Source: an uncultured Tenacibaculum sp.
Lineage (GTDB): Bacteria; Bacteroidota; Bacteroidia; Flavobacteriales; Flavobacteriaceae
Direction: 5' to 3'
DNA: 64,000 nt
NCBI RefSeq assembly: GCF_947499065.1
Contig: NZ_CANMMT010000010.1
Coordinates: forward strand, 1-64,000
The notes under the pieces are model-generated. The model saw only the letters and a program-made list of their open reading frames with translations, was not told the DNA's origin and made no database searches. The position numbers and the translations under genes were made by a program. Shown in pieces: positions 55,240 through 63,341 of this stretch (positions are counted from its first letter, which is position 1; each line of letters opens with the position of its first letter).

Positions 55240-56601
55240 ATGAAAAAAAGCCTACTACTTTTGTTAGTGTTATTAGCATTATCTTGTAAAAAAGAAGAAA
55301 AAAAGAAAGAGCATAGGTATTACCTTAAGTCTAATAAGAAAGAAGTACAAGCATTATTTAATGGTCAATTGTTTCCTTTTACAATTGTAAATGACAATTT
55401 AGCCTTTCCTTATACTGGTAAAACAAATAAAGTTGGATTTGTTTCTAAAATAGATAGCGTAAAATTTGATTTAGAACCTAAAGACAGTATACCGCTAACT
55501 TTTATTATAAATGAAAAAGATAGTATTTCAGTATTGGTTATAGGGAAGACTAAGCGAGTAGATTTTACAGAAAACTATATTAAAGAGCATAAAGGGAAAT
55601 ATAAAGTACTTTCACCAAAAGCTTTAGAATTGGTAAACGTAGGGATAGCATTAACCAACGTTGGAAGAGAAGATGTTAATCTAATTTTTAAATATTCCGA
55701 TTACTATAAAGATGTATTAAAATATTTTGACGCATATAAAAATCATCCTTTAATAGATTCGTTAAATGTGAATTTAGAAAAAAACAAAAACGATTACTAT
55801 TATAATATTATAATGAATGCGAATATGTATTCATTTGAGGGAGATAAAATCGTAAATAAAACTACGTTTAATAGAATGGGATTTGGAGAAGATAATTATT
55901 TAAAAAAATTGCTTCCTCTATTTGAAGACTTTTCTAAAAAATCAAATTTCCAAGAGTTTTATGGTAATAACGAAAAATACTATCAATCGCTAATAGCGGA
56001 ATATCATAGATTAGTTCCAGTAGAAAAAATGTGGAAATGGTTAGAGGAAAAGTTTCCAGTAAAGCACGATTCATATAAAATATATTTTTCTCCTTTAGTA
56101 AATGGATACCATTCTACTCAAAAATATGAGGATAATGGATTTAAAGAAACAGCAATGCATATTAACGCACCAATTTTAGATGATATGTATTCTGATAAAG
56201 AAAAAGAAGCTATTCTTTCTCGTGTTGTTTTTACCGAAATAGACCATAACTATGTTGATCCAACTACAGATAAGTTTAATGAAATATCAACTTTATTAAC
56301 ACCTTTAAGCTGTTGGAATAGTAAAAGAGATTGGTATAATAGTAGTTATAGAACTTTTAGTGAATATATGACTTGGGGTGTTTTTACATTGTATTTGTAT
56401 GATAATTTTGATAAAGAAGTTTTTGAAAAAAGAAACGAAGCAATGGTTAATTTCATGATTTCAGAAAACAGAGGGTTCATTAAATTTAAAGAGTTTGATA
56501 GTTTTATTTTAAATTGGTATAAGAACAACCCAAATGCTTCTTTAGAAAAGTTATATCCAGCGGTTATAGATTGGGTAAAAAAACAAAATTGTAAAAGTTA
56601 A
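55240..56601 (+). CDS. DUF4932-like lipoprotein
   Basis: This 453-residue protein has a lipobox (LALSCKK) followed by a lysine-rich stretch. The N-terminal third is beta-rich and the C-terminal half helical, with RLVPVEKMWKWLEEKF and VVFTEIDHNYVDP. The latter aligns with an HExxH metalloprotease-like motif whose first His is Thr (TEIDH). The pattern fits the DUF4932 family. Whether it still binds metal is doubtful. Its TAA directly abuts the TTG start of hemW. Confidence 0.7.
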   Translation: MKKSLLLLLVLLALSCKKEEKKKEHRYYLKSNKKEVQALFNGQLFPFTIVNDNLAFPYTGKTNKVGFVSKIDSVKFDLEPKDSIPLTFIINEKDSISVLVIGKTKRVDFTENYIKEHKGKYKVLSPKALELVNVGIALTNVGREDVNLIFKYSDYYKDVLKYFDAYKNHPLIDSLNVNLEKNKNDYYYNIIMNANMYSFEGDKIVNKTTFNRMGFGEDNYLKKLLPLFEDFSKKSNFQEFYGNNEKYYQSLIAEYHRLVPVEKMWKWLEEKFPVKHDSYKIYFSPLVNGYHSTQKYEDNGFKETAMHINAPILDDMYSDKEKEAILSRVVFTEIDHNYVDPTTDKFNEISTLLTPLSCWNSKRDWYNSSYRTFSEYMTWGVFTLYLYDNFDKEVFEKRNEAMVNFMISENRGFIKFKEFDSFILNWYKNNPNASLEKLYPAVIDWVKKQNCKS

Positions 56602-57714
56602 TTGGCAGGAATTTACCTACATATCCCATTTTGCAAGCAAGCGTGTTATTATTGCGATTTTCATTTTTCTACTTCATTAAAGAGAAAAGAAGAGCTGATT
56701 GCTTGTATGGTAAAAGAATTGGAGCTTCGGAAAGAAGAGCTGGATGATGAAATAATAGAAACTATCTATTTTGGAGGAGGAACACCAAGTTTATTATCAG
56801 CCAAAGAGATAATATTATTATTAGAAACTATATATCAGAATTACCAAGTAATTGAGCAGCCCGAAATTACATTAGAAGCTAATCCAGATGATTTATCAGA
56901 AGAGAAAATCTTAGAATTAGCAGAATCTCCAGTAAATAGATTAAGTATAGGTGTGCAATCTTTTTTTGAGGAAGATTTAAAGAGTATGAATCGAGCACAT
57001 AATGCAGAGGAGGCAAAGAACTGCCTATCCGTGGCGATTCGCCACTTTGATAATATTACCATCGATTTAATTTACGGAGTTCCCAATATGACAAACGAGC
57101 GCTGGAAAGAAAACTTACAAATAGCCTTCGATTTTGGAATTAGTCATATTTCTAGTTATGCTTTAACAGTAGAACCAAAAACAGTATTGGATACATTTGT
57201 AAAGAATGGGAAATATCCAGAACCAGATGAGGTAGAAGCCAAAGCGCATTTTGATATTTTAATGGAAGAAACCACTAAAAACGGATTTGTACATTATGAA
57301 ATTTCTAATTTTGGGAAACCTGATTATTTTTCAAAACATAATACATCTTATTGGTTAGGAAAAAAGTATATAGGAGTAGGGCCTTCAGCGCATTCATTTA
57401 ATAAAACACATAGAAGCTGGAATATTTCTAATAATGCTAAATATATAAAAACACTTGAATTAGGTAATTTGCCTAATGAAATAGAAGAGTTAACTGAAGA
57501 AGATAGATTTAATGAATATTTAATGACAGGATTACGAACCATTTGGGGAGTGTCTTTAGATAAAATAAATCCTATTTTTAGAGAAAGTTTATTAGCTTCT
57601 TCGAAAAAGTTTATAGAACAAGGATTGTTAACAATAGATAAGAATACATTAAAAACAACTTCTAAAGGAAAATTTTTAGCAGACGGATTGGCTTCCGAAT
57701 TGTTTATAGTTTAA
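56602..57714 (+). CDS. hemW: Radical SAM protein HemW (heme chaperone / CPO-like)
   Basis: This 370-residue protein has the HemW-type motif C11-x3-C15-x2-C18-D-F with the extra features GGGTPSLL and RLSIGVQSF. The fourth cysteine typical of HemN is absent, which favours HemW, a heme-transfer protein, over coproporphyrinogen oxidase. The start is TTG directly after the stop of the preceding gene, so coupling is likely. The length is normal. Confidence 0.92.
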   Translation: MAGIYLHIPFCKQACYYCDFHFSTSLKRKEELIACMVKELELRKEELDDEIIETIYFGGGTPSLLSAKEIILLLETIYQNYQVIEQPEITLEANPDDLSEEKILELAESPVNRLSIGVQSFFEEDLKSMNRAHNAEEAKNCLSVAIRHFDNITIDLIYGVPNMTNERWKENLQIAFDFGISHISSYALTVEPKTVLDTFVKNGKYPEPDEVEAKAHFDILMEETTKNGFVHYEISNFGKPDYFSKHNTSYWLGKKYIGVGPSAHSFNKTHRSWNISNNAKYIKTLELGNLPNEIEELTEEDRFNEYLMTGLRTIWGVSLDKINPIFRESLLASSKKFIEQGLLTIDKNTLKTTSKGKFLADGLASELFIV

Positions 57715-57724
57715 AAGCATAAGT

Positions 57725-58477
57725 ATGATTGCAGAAATACAACACAAAACAGGAAAATATAAAATAGATTTCTCAAAACCATTAGATATATCTATTCCTG
57801 TAGATTTAGCTAAGCAAAATATTAATGCATGGTATTTAGAAGATCCAGAAATTTCACCTGTTCAATCAGGAGACTGGGTAGGAAGTGTTGAGCAAGGAGC
57901 TGATGTTAATTTTAATACAATAGTATTTAATCCACATGCACATATTACACATACCGAATGTGTTGGTCATATTACAAAAGAAGTACATTCAGTAAATAAA
58001 AACTTAAAACAGTTTTTTTATTTGGCAGAAGTTGTAACCCTGCAACCGGCGTTGCAAGCAAATGAAGATTTGTTAATTACGAAAGAGCAATTGCAAGAAG
58101 TATTAGGAAACAAAGAAAGAGAAGCAATTGTAATAAGAACAACTCCAAATTCATTAGATAAAAAATCGAAACGTTATTCGAATACCAACCCACCATATTT
58201 AGCAGAAGAGGCAGGAGAATACTTAAGAGAAAAGGGTATAGAACATTTGTTGATAGATTTACCTTCGGTAGATAAAGAAAAAGATGAAGGAAAATTGTTA
58301 GCACATAATGCGTTTTGGAATACAAAAGGAGAGCTAAGAATGGAAGCAACAATTACAGAGTTCATTTTTGTTGCTAATGAAATAAAGGATGGTGTTTATT
58401 TCTTAAACTTAATGATTGCACCTTTCGAAAACGACGCTAGTCCAAGCAAGCCTATTTTGTATAAAATTGAAAAGTAG
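57725..58477 (+). CDS. Cyclase family protein (kynurenine formamidase-like)
   Basis: This 250-residue protein belongs to the cyclase/arylformamidase superfamily. The metal-binding block is NPHAHITHTECVGHI, close to the family motif HxGTHxDxPxH but with Glu replacing Asp. Substrate is unknown; formamidase is possible. It follows hemW by 10 bp. DNA similar to its 3' end recurs at about 59250-59290 next to a repeat copy. Confidence 0.82.
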   Translation: MIAEIQHKTGKYKIDFSKPLDISIPVDLAKQNINAWYLEDPEISPVQSGDWVGSVEQGADVNFNTIVFNPHAHITHTECVGHITKEVHSVNKNLKQFFYLAEVVTLQPALQANEDLLITKEQLQEVLGNKEREAIVIRTTPNSLDKKSKRYSNTNPPYLAEEAGEYLREKGIEHLLIDLPSVDKEKDEGKLLAHNAFWNTKGELRMEATITEFIFVANEIKDGVYFLNLMIAPFENDASPSKPILYKIEK

Positions 58478-58540
58478 TAGGTTTAGCGATAGTAATAAGA
58501 TTATAGTCATAGGATAACGGTTTTATAGTTAATTTAAATT

Positions 58541-58717
58541 GTTCTTTTTCTTAGCGTCTTTTATAAATGTTTCTTTTTAGGGACCTCTATCTGTTCGGCG
58601 AGATTTACTTTATGTTTCATTTACACTTCAAAGATACAACAGCATTACAATTAAAAATGTTGATTTAAGATTAAACGAGTTTTAGTATCGACGAATGGTA
58701 GGAATATATCTTTTAAG
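58541..58717 (-). repeat. 177-bp repeat, copy 1, with promoter box and 19-codon ORF
   Basis: About 90% identical to copy 2 through the first 105 bp. On the minus strand TATCTTTG (58629-58636, a TAnnTTTG box) is followed 8 nt later by a 60-nt ORF (58561-58620) reading MKHKVNLAEQIEVPKKKHL. The tail end (58681-58717) carries the conserved block TATCGACGAATGGTA. It lies 63 bp after the cyclase stop. Whether the ORF or an RNA is the product is unknown. Confidence 0.8.
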
Positions 58718-58960
58718 TATAATTAGGTTTCTTCGGAGTAATGGGTTGAAAATTATTTTTTTACGGAAATTAGAATAGTACCTATATATACATGTTAATA
58801 ATATATTCAGATGATATAAGAAACTGTGTATACTTTCGGTTGTAGCGAAGTCAAAATAAAAGATAGGCTTTTAGAATGATAATATGATAGACTGTATAAG
58901 TGAAGTGATTCAACAAAATAATATTGATGAAATACAATATTTTATGGCTTTATAATGCTA

Positions 58961-59137
58961 GTTCTTTTTCTTAGTGTCTTTTATAAATGTTTCTTTTTAG
59001 GGATCTCTATCTGTTCGGTGAGATTTACTTTATGTTTCATTTACGCTTCAAAGATACAATAGCATTATAGTAAAAAAGTTGAATGTACGATAAAATGTAC
59101 CATTATGTCGATGAATGGTTTGAATGTATCTTTTAAG
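58961..59137 (-). repeat. 177-bp repeat, copy 2, with promoter box and 19-codon ORF
   Basis: Same layout as copy 1: TATCTTTG at 59049-59056 and an ORF at 58981-59040 reading MKHKVNLTEQIEIPKKKHL. The two differences from copy 1 in the ORF (A8T, V13I) are single G-to-A type changes on the coding strand. There are no indels in the ORF. The upstream block is TGTCGATGAATGG. Confidence 0.8.
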
Positions 59138-59153
59138 CATTTTGACTAAATGC

Positions 59154-59222
59154 ACGGAGCTGAAATTAAATATCTGTTAATAAAATACGGCAAAGTATTA
59201 GTCAATTTAATTATAGCTCCGT
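59154..59222. repeat. Imperfect inverted repeat between repeat copies 2 and 3
   Basis: ACGGAGCT (59154-59161) is inverted as AGCTCCGT (59215-59222), and AAATTAAAT inside it pairs with ATTTAATT. A third pair, TTGACTAA just before it (about 59142-59149) and TTAGTCAA in the loop, could form a pseudoknot-like fold. Function is unknown. Confidence 0.55.
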
Positions 59223-59333
59223 ATGGAAAAGTTGCTAGTTTAAGCGAATTGGTTTTTATAAAATCGTATAGTAGTAGGTTTGGCGATTTGATAAAATGAT
59301 ATTCATATAATAAGGGTTTTAATATTTTGTGTT

Positions 59334-59512
59334 GTTTACTTTTTCTTAGTGTCTTTTATAAATGTTTCTTTTTAGGGGTCTCTATCTGTTCGGCGAGATT
59401 TACTTTATGTTTCATTTACACTCCAAAGATATTTCAACATTGAAATAGAAAAGAAGAATACAAGCTTAGAAGAATTTTAGTATCGACGAATGGTATAAAT
59501 GTATCTTCAAAG
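59334..59512 (-). repeat. 179-bp repeat, copy 3, with promoter box and 19-codon ORF
   Basis: The promoter-like box TATCTTTG is at 59424-59431 and the ORF at 59356-59415 reads MKHKVNLAEQIETPKKKHL. Position 13 is V, I or T in the three copies. The left flank (about 59250-59296) resembles the cyclase gene end and its downstream bases, so a segment including that end seems to have been duplicated with the repeat. Confidence 0.8.
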
Positions 59513-59659
59513 TAGATATAGATAATTAAACAAGTTGAGGTCAAAGTTTGGTTATGAATAGTTTAGAATGAATATAAAAACGAGCTTTAAAATATTTTTT
59601 GTAAAACCTATTTCTTTTTTTTATAGTTTTACACCTCAATTAAGAAATACAATGACAAT

Positions 59660-59787
59660 TTTTAATACATATAAGCAATGTAAATCTACCGTGAGATACG
59701 GAAGATATCGGGCTATTCATGTATTATGATTATTTAAATATAAAATATATCAATTATAAAAAGTCCGACTTCATAGTCGGACTTTTT
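59660..59787 (+). promoter_or_regulatory. Structured leader with intrinsic terminator upstream of the MFS gene
   Basis: ATACAT and ATGTAT enclose a small stem CCGT/ACGG (about 59690-59702). A strong terminator follows: AAAAAGTCCGACT (59758-59770) pairs with AGTCGGACTTTTT (59775-59787). No ORF precedes the terminator, and the MFS start is 40 nt after it with no clear promoter between. A transcription-attenuating leader is plausible. It matches no riboswitch class that I recognise. Confidence 0.5.
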
Positions 59788-59826
59788 ATTTTTAAGCAAA
59801 CCACTAACAACTAAACCACAAAAACT

Positions 59827-61032
59827 ATGAAAAAACTTTATTTTAATTATTTAAACACTTTTAAAGGTCTCTCTACCGAAGTTTGGTGGCTGTCTTTAAT
59901 AACATTAATTAACAGAGCAGGTACTATGGTAATTCCTTTTTTATCATTGTATTTAACAAAGAGCTTAGACTTTACCTTAAAAGATGTAGGATGGATGATG
60001 ACTTGTTTCGGATTTGGATCTGTAATAGGATCTTGGCTAGGAGGAAAGTTAACAGATAAAATAGGCTTTTATAAGGTAATGAAAGTAAGCTTGTTTTTAA
60101 CAGGGGTATTATTTATAGCTTTACAATATGTAACAACGTTTATTGGTTTTGGTATAGGAATCTTTCTAGTAATGCTAGTAGCCGATACTTTTAGACCAGC
60201 TATGTTTGTTGCGTTGAGTGCTTATAGTAAACCAGAAAACAAAACACGTTCGGTAACCTTAATTCGTTTAGCAATTAATTTAGGATTCTCAGCTGGTCCA
60301 GCTGTTGGAGGTCTTATTATAACTTCTTTAGGGTATAATGGGTTATTTTGGGTAGATGGAGTTACTTGTATTTTAGCAACCTTTTTATTGATAAATGTTT
60401 TAAATCCAAAGAAATCGAAAGTAGTAGATGAGGTAAAAGTAGAAAATCCTATTTCTATTTTTAAAGATAAAGCATTCTGGATGTTTTTTATAGCAATGTT
60501 TATTTTCGGGTTTGTATTTCTACAATATTTCTCAACAATGCCATTGTATTATAAGGATGCTCACCATCTATCAGAATTACAAATTGGTTTACTTATGGGA
60601 ATGAATGGTTTCTTAATTTTTGTATTAGAAATGCCATTAATTAAATGGCTGGAAGAAAGCAAATACTCTAAAGAACGATTAATGTTTGTAGGATTATTAC
60701 TTACAGGAATAAGTTTTTTAGTTCTAAATCTAACAGGTTGGGTAGGAGTTTTAATTGTAGGAATGTTATTTATGACCATTGGAGAAATGATAGCATTTCC
60801 ATTTTCGAATGCTTTTGTAATGGAAAGAGCAAAAAGAGGGAACCAAGGAGAGTACATGGCATATTATAGCATTGCTTTTTCATTTGCTCATATTTTTGGG
60901 CATAATGCAGGTATGAGAATGGTAGATTTTTTAGGATTTGATACAACGTGGTGGATTATCACTTTAGTATCTACACTAGGTCTGTTTTTCTTAATTAGTT
61001 TAACCAGAATAATAAAAAAAGAAAAAGCGTAA
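59827..61032 (+). CDS. MFS transporter (multidrug-type)
   Basis: This 401-residue protein has 12 predicted membrane helices. The motif A-like loop between helices 2 and 3 reads SWLGGKLTDKIGFYKVM. It resembles DHA1-type drug exporters such as MdtH/YttB-like proteins. The substrate is unknown. It is the first of several genes packed on the plus strand: the VOC gene starts one base after its stop. Its leader may contain an attenuator. Confidence 0.9.
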   Translation: MKKLYFNYLNTFKGLSTEVWWLSLITLINRAGTMVIPFLSLYLTKSLDFTLKDVGWMMTCFGFGSVIGSWLGGKLTDKIGFYKVMKVSLFLTGVLFIALQYVTTFIGFGIGIFLVMLVADTFRPAMFVALSAYSKPENKTRSVTLIRLAINLGFSAGPAVGGLIITSLGYNGLFWVDGVTCILATFLLINVLNPKKSKVVDEVKVENPISIFKDKAFWMFFIAMFIFGFVFLQYFSTMPLYYKDAHHLSELQIGLLMGMNGFLIFVLEMPLIKWLEESKYSKERLMFVGLLLTGISFLVLNLTGWVGVLIVGMLFMTIGEMIAFPFSNAFVMERAKRGNQGEYMAYYSIAFSFAHIFGHNAGMRMVDFLGFDTTWWIITLVSTLGLFFLISLTRIIKKEKA

Positions 61033-61033
61033 T

Positions 61034-61414
61034 ATGAATTTAAATCAAGTTACAATTCCATCAATAAACGTTGAAAAATCTACAGCGTTCTATATAAAAC
61101 TAGGCTTGCATCTTATTGTAGATGCAAGACCTAGATATGTTCGTTTTGAAGTTCCAGAGGGAGATAGCACATTTTCAATACATCAAGTAGAGTCTATGCC
61201 TAAAGGAGAAGGTGTAGTATTGTATTTTGAAGATGAAAATTTAGATGAGCTAGTAAAAGAGCTTCAAAATAAAGGAATAGAGTTTTTGCAATTACCTAAA
61301 GACCAAACATGGTTATGGAGAGAAGCACATTTATTAGATCCAGATGGAAACAAATTAATACTATTTAAAGCAGGAGAGAATAGAAAAAATCCGCCATGGA
61401 GAATTGATAAGTAA
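61034..61414 (+). CDS. VOC family protein (glyoxalase/bleomycin-resistance fold)
   Basis: This 126-residue protein has one VOC domain: NQVTIPSINVEKSTAFYIKLGL at the start and EAHLLDPDGNKLILF at the end, with a likely metal-binding Glu there. It could be a lyase, dioxygenase or drug-binding protein. It is adjacent to an MFS exporter, so detoxification is a reasonable guess. Confidence 0.88.
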   Translation: MNLNQVTIPSINVEKSTAFYIKLGLHLIVDARPRYVRFEVPEGDSTFSIHQVESMPKGEGVVLYFEDENLDELVKELQNKGIEFLQLPKDQTWLWREAHLLDPDGNKLILFKAGENRKNPPWRIDK

Positions 61415-61460
61415 GAAGAAATTTTATATTTGATTTTTTAAAAAAGTTAAAACAAAACAA

Positions 61461-61787
61461 ATGAATATACAAGACGCTCAAAAACAAGTTGATGATTGGA
61501 TTAAAAACCATGGTGTTCGTTATTTTAATGAATTAACTAATATGGCTCAATTAACAGAAGAGGTAGGAGAAGTAGCAAGAATAATTGCGCGTCGTTATGG
61601 CGAGCAAAGTGAAAAAGAGAGCGATAAAAATAAGGATTTAGGTGAGGAATTAGCAGATGTAATGTTTGTAGTTTTGTGTTTAGCAAATCAAACAGGAGTT
61701 AATTTACAAGAAGCTTTTGATGAGAAGTTAGATATTAAAACAAAACGCGATCACGATCGTCATCATAACAACGAAAAATTAAAATAA
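61461..61787 (+). CDS. MazG-like nucleotide pyrophosphohydrolase
   Basis: This 108-residue protein has the MazG metal-binding pattern LTEEVGEVARIIARRYGE followed by DLGEELADVMFVVLCLAN. It probably cleaves a nucleoside triphosphate to NMP and PPi. Its TAA directly precedes the ATG of the next small membrane protein gene, and both lead into aroA. Confidence 0.92.
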   Translation: MNIQDAQKQVDDWIKNHGVRYFNELTNMAQLTEEVGEVARIIARRYGEQSEKESDKNKDLGEELADVMFVVLCLANQTGVNLQEAFDEKLDIKTKRDHDRHHNNEKLK

Positions 61788-62036
61788 ATGAGTTTCGGTA
61801 AAAACATACAAAAGAGAATTTTTTGGATTAACCTTTTAAAGGTAAGTATACCATTTTTAATTTTTGTAACCTTATTTTCATTATTCCTAAACAGTGGAAA
61901 AGCGTTGTTCACGGGAGATTTTGAAAAAGTAAATGAAATTCATTTTTCAGAAAAGAAATGGGTTCGTTTTTGGCTTACCAAAGTTACAGTTAGCGTTTTG
62001 TATGGTATGTATATAGTGAATAAAAAAATGAAATAA
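61788..62036 (+). CDS. Small membrane protein of unknown function
   Basis: This 82-residue protein has one strong membrane helix (residues about 14-34, LLKVSIPFLIFVTLFSLFL) and a weaker hydrophobic stretch near the C-terminus. I do not recognise a family. It is sandwiched without gaps between the MazG-like gene and aroA (5 bp), so it is probably co-transcribed and could be conserved for that reason. Confidence 0.7.
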   Translation: MSFGKNIQKRIFWINLLKVSIPFLIFVTLFSLFLNSGKALFTGDFEKVNEIHFSEKKWVRFWLTKVTVSVLYGMYIVNKKMK

Positions 62037-62041
62037 TTTGT

Positions 62042-63274
62042 ATGAATTTACATCTTAAAACCAAAGAGAATAAAAAAATAGCTTCAGAAATAACAATTTC
62101 AGGTTCAAAAAGTGAGTCTAACAGATTGTTGATTTTACAACAGTTATTTCCAAGCATTAGTATAGATAATTTATCAGATTCAGATGATACGCATCATTTA
62201 CAAGAAGCATTATCTTCTACTAATGAAATAGCAGATATAGGACACGCAGGAACTGCCATGCGATTTTTAACTGCTTTCTTTTCAACACAAGAAGGAAGTG
62301 TAAAAAAATTACAAGGATCAGAAAGAATGCACAATCGTCCAATAGAAATATTAGTAGATGCACTTCGTAGTTTAGGGGCTGAAATCCAATATTTAGAAAA
62401 AGAAGGATATCCGCCAATAAGAATTACAGGAAAAAAGCTGACTAAAGACAAGGTTTCTATAAACGGAAATGTAAGTAGTCAATATATTTCAGCTTTAATG
62501 CTAATAGCTTCAAGTTTAGAAAATGGATTAGAAATTCAATTAGAAGGCAAAATAACTTCAGTTCCATATATAAAAATGACTTTAGCTTTGTTACATCAAA
62601 TAGGAATTGTAGCAAGTTTTGAAGGAAATATTATTAGTGTAGAGCATAAAAAAGATATTCAATCAAAAAATATTACAGTAGAATCAGACTGGAGTTCAGC
62701 GTCTTATTTTTATTCGTTAATAGCATTGAGTGAAGTAGGCTCGTCGGTAAAATTATCAGCATATAAACAAGATAGTTTACAAGGAGATAGTTGTTTAGCT
62801 AGAATTTATAAGCATTTTGGAGTTGCAACAAAATTTGAAGAGAACTCAATAACTTTAACTAAAGAAAGAAAACATAATCCAGAAGTATTAGTTGAAGATT
62901 TAAAAAATGCTCCAGATATAGCTCAAACCATAGCGGTGACGAGTTTTGGATTAGGAGTAGCTTGTGAATTGAAAGGTTTACATACATTAAAAATAAAAGA
63001 AACAGATCGATTAGAAGCTTTAAGAGAAGAGTTAACAAATTTAGGGGCAGAAATCGAGGTAACTAATGAAAGTTTACACTTAAAAGCATCAGAAAAAATA
63101 AATGAGAATGTTTCAATAGCAACTTATAATGATCATAGAATGGCAATGGCATTTGCTCCATTAGCACTTAAAGTACCAATAACTATTTTAGAAGCAGAAG
63201 TAGTAACAAAGTCATATAGAAACTTTTGGAATGATATGAGAGAGATAGGTATTCAAACCGAAGATGTAAAATAA
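62042..63274 (+). CDS. aroA: 3-phosphoshikimate 1-carboxyvinyltransferase (EPSP synthase)
   Basis: This 410-residue enzyme joins shikimate-3-phosphate and PEP. The conserved blocks are SGSKSESNRLL, GHAGTAMRFLTAF, SDWSSASYFY, NAPDIAQT, KETDRLEALR and YNDHRMAMAFAP. Ala in place of the usual Gly in the LFLGNAGTA region (here DIGHAGTAMR) follows the Bacteroidetes type; the sequence cannot tell glyphosate sensitivity. It is the last gene of a short operon. Confidence 0.95.
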   Translation: MNLHLKTKENKKIASEITISGSKSESNRLLILQQLFPSISIDNLSDSDDTHHLQEALSSTNEIADIGHAGTAMRFLTAFFSTQEGSVKKLQGSERMHNRPIEILVDALRSLGAEIQYLEKEGYPPIRITGKKLTKDKVSINGNVSSQYISALMLIASSLENGLEIQLEGKITSVPYIKMTLALLHQIGIVASFEGNIISVEHKKDIQSKNITVESDWSSASYFYSLIALSEVGSSVKLSAYKQDSLQGDSCLARIYKHFGVATKFEENSITLTKERKHNPEVLVEDLKNAPDIAQTIAVTSFGLGVACELKGLHTLKIKETDRLEALREELTNLGAEIEVTNESLHLKASEKINENVSIATYNDHRMAMAFAPLALKVPITILEAEVVTKSYRNFWNDMREIGIQTEDVK

Positions 63275-63286
63275 ACAGCGAATCAC

Positions 63287-63318
63287 TTGACAAGGCCTAT
63301 GTCGAAATTGTATATTTG
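63287..63318 (+). promoter_or_regulatory. Bacteroidetes-type promoter of queA
   Basis: TTG (63287-63289), 21 nt, then TATATTTG (63311-63318), 23 bp before the queA ATG. This is a good match to TTG-N19-21-TAnnTTTG. Confidence 0.7.
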
Positions 63319-63341
63319 CCCACGTTTAGAAAATATTATCA

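Larger units (their letters stand above)
58478..59826. other. 1.35-kb gene-free region with three long repeats and a structured leader
   Basis: No ordinary gene is visible between the cyclase gene and the MFS transporter gene. The region holds three 177-bp repeats (58541-58717, 58961-59137, 59334-59512), a long inverted repeat at 59154-59222 and a transporter leader with a terminator (59758-59787). Its composition is as AT-rich as its surroundings. Confidence 0.8.

Noticed and set aside
58541..59512. CRISPR array or integron attC sites
   Set aside because: Only three units, each about 177 bp with 200-240-bp spacers; too long and too few for CRISPR, no integrase and no attC core symmetry.
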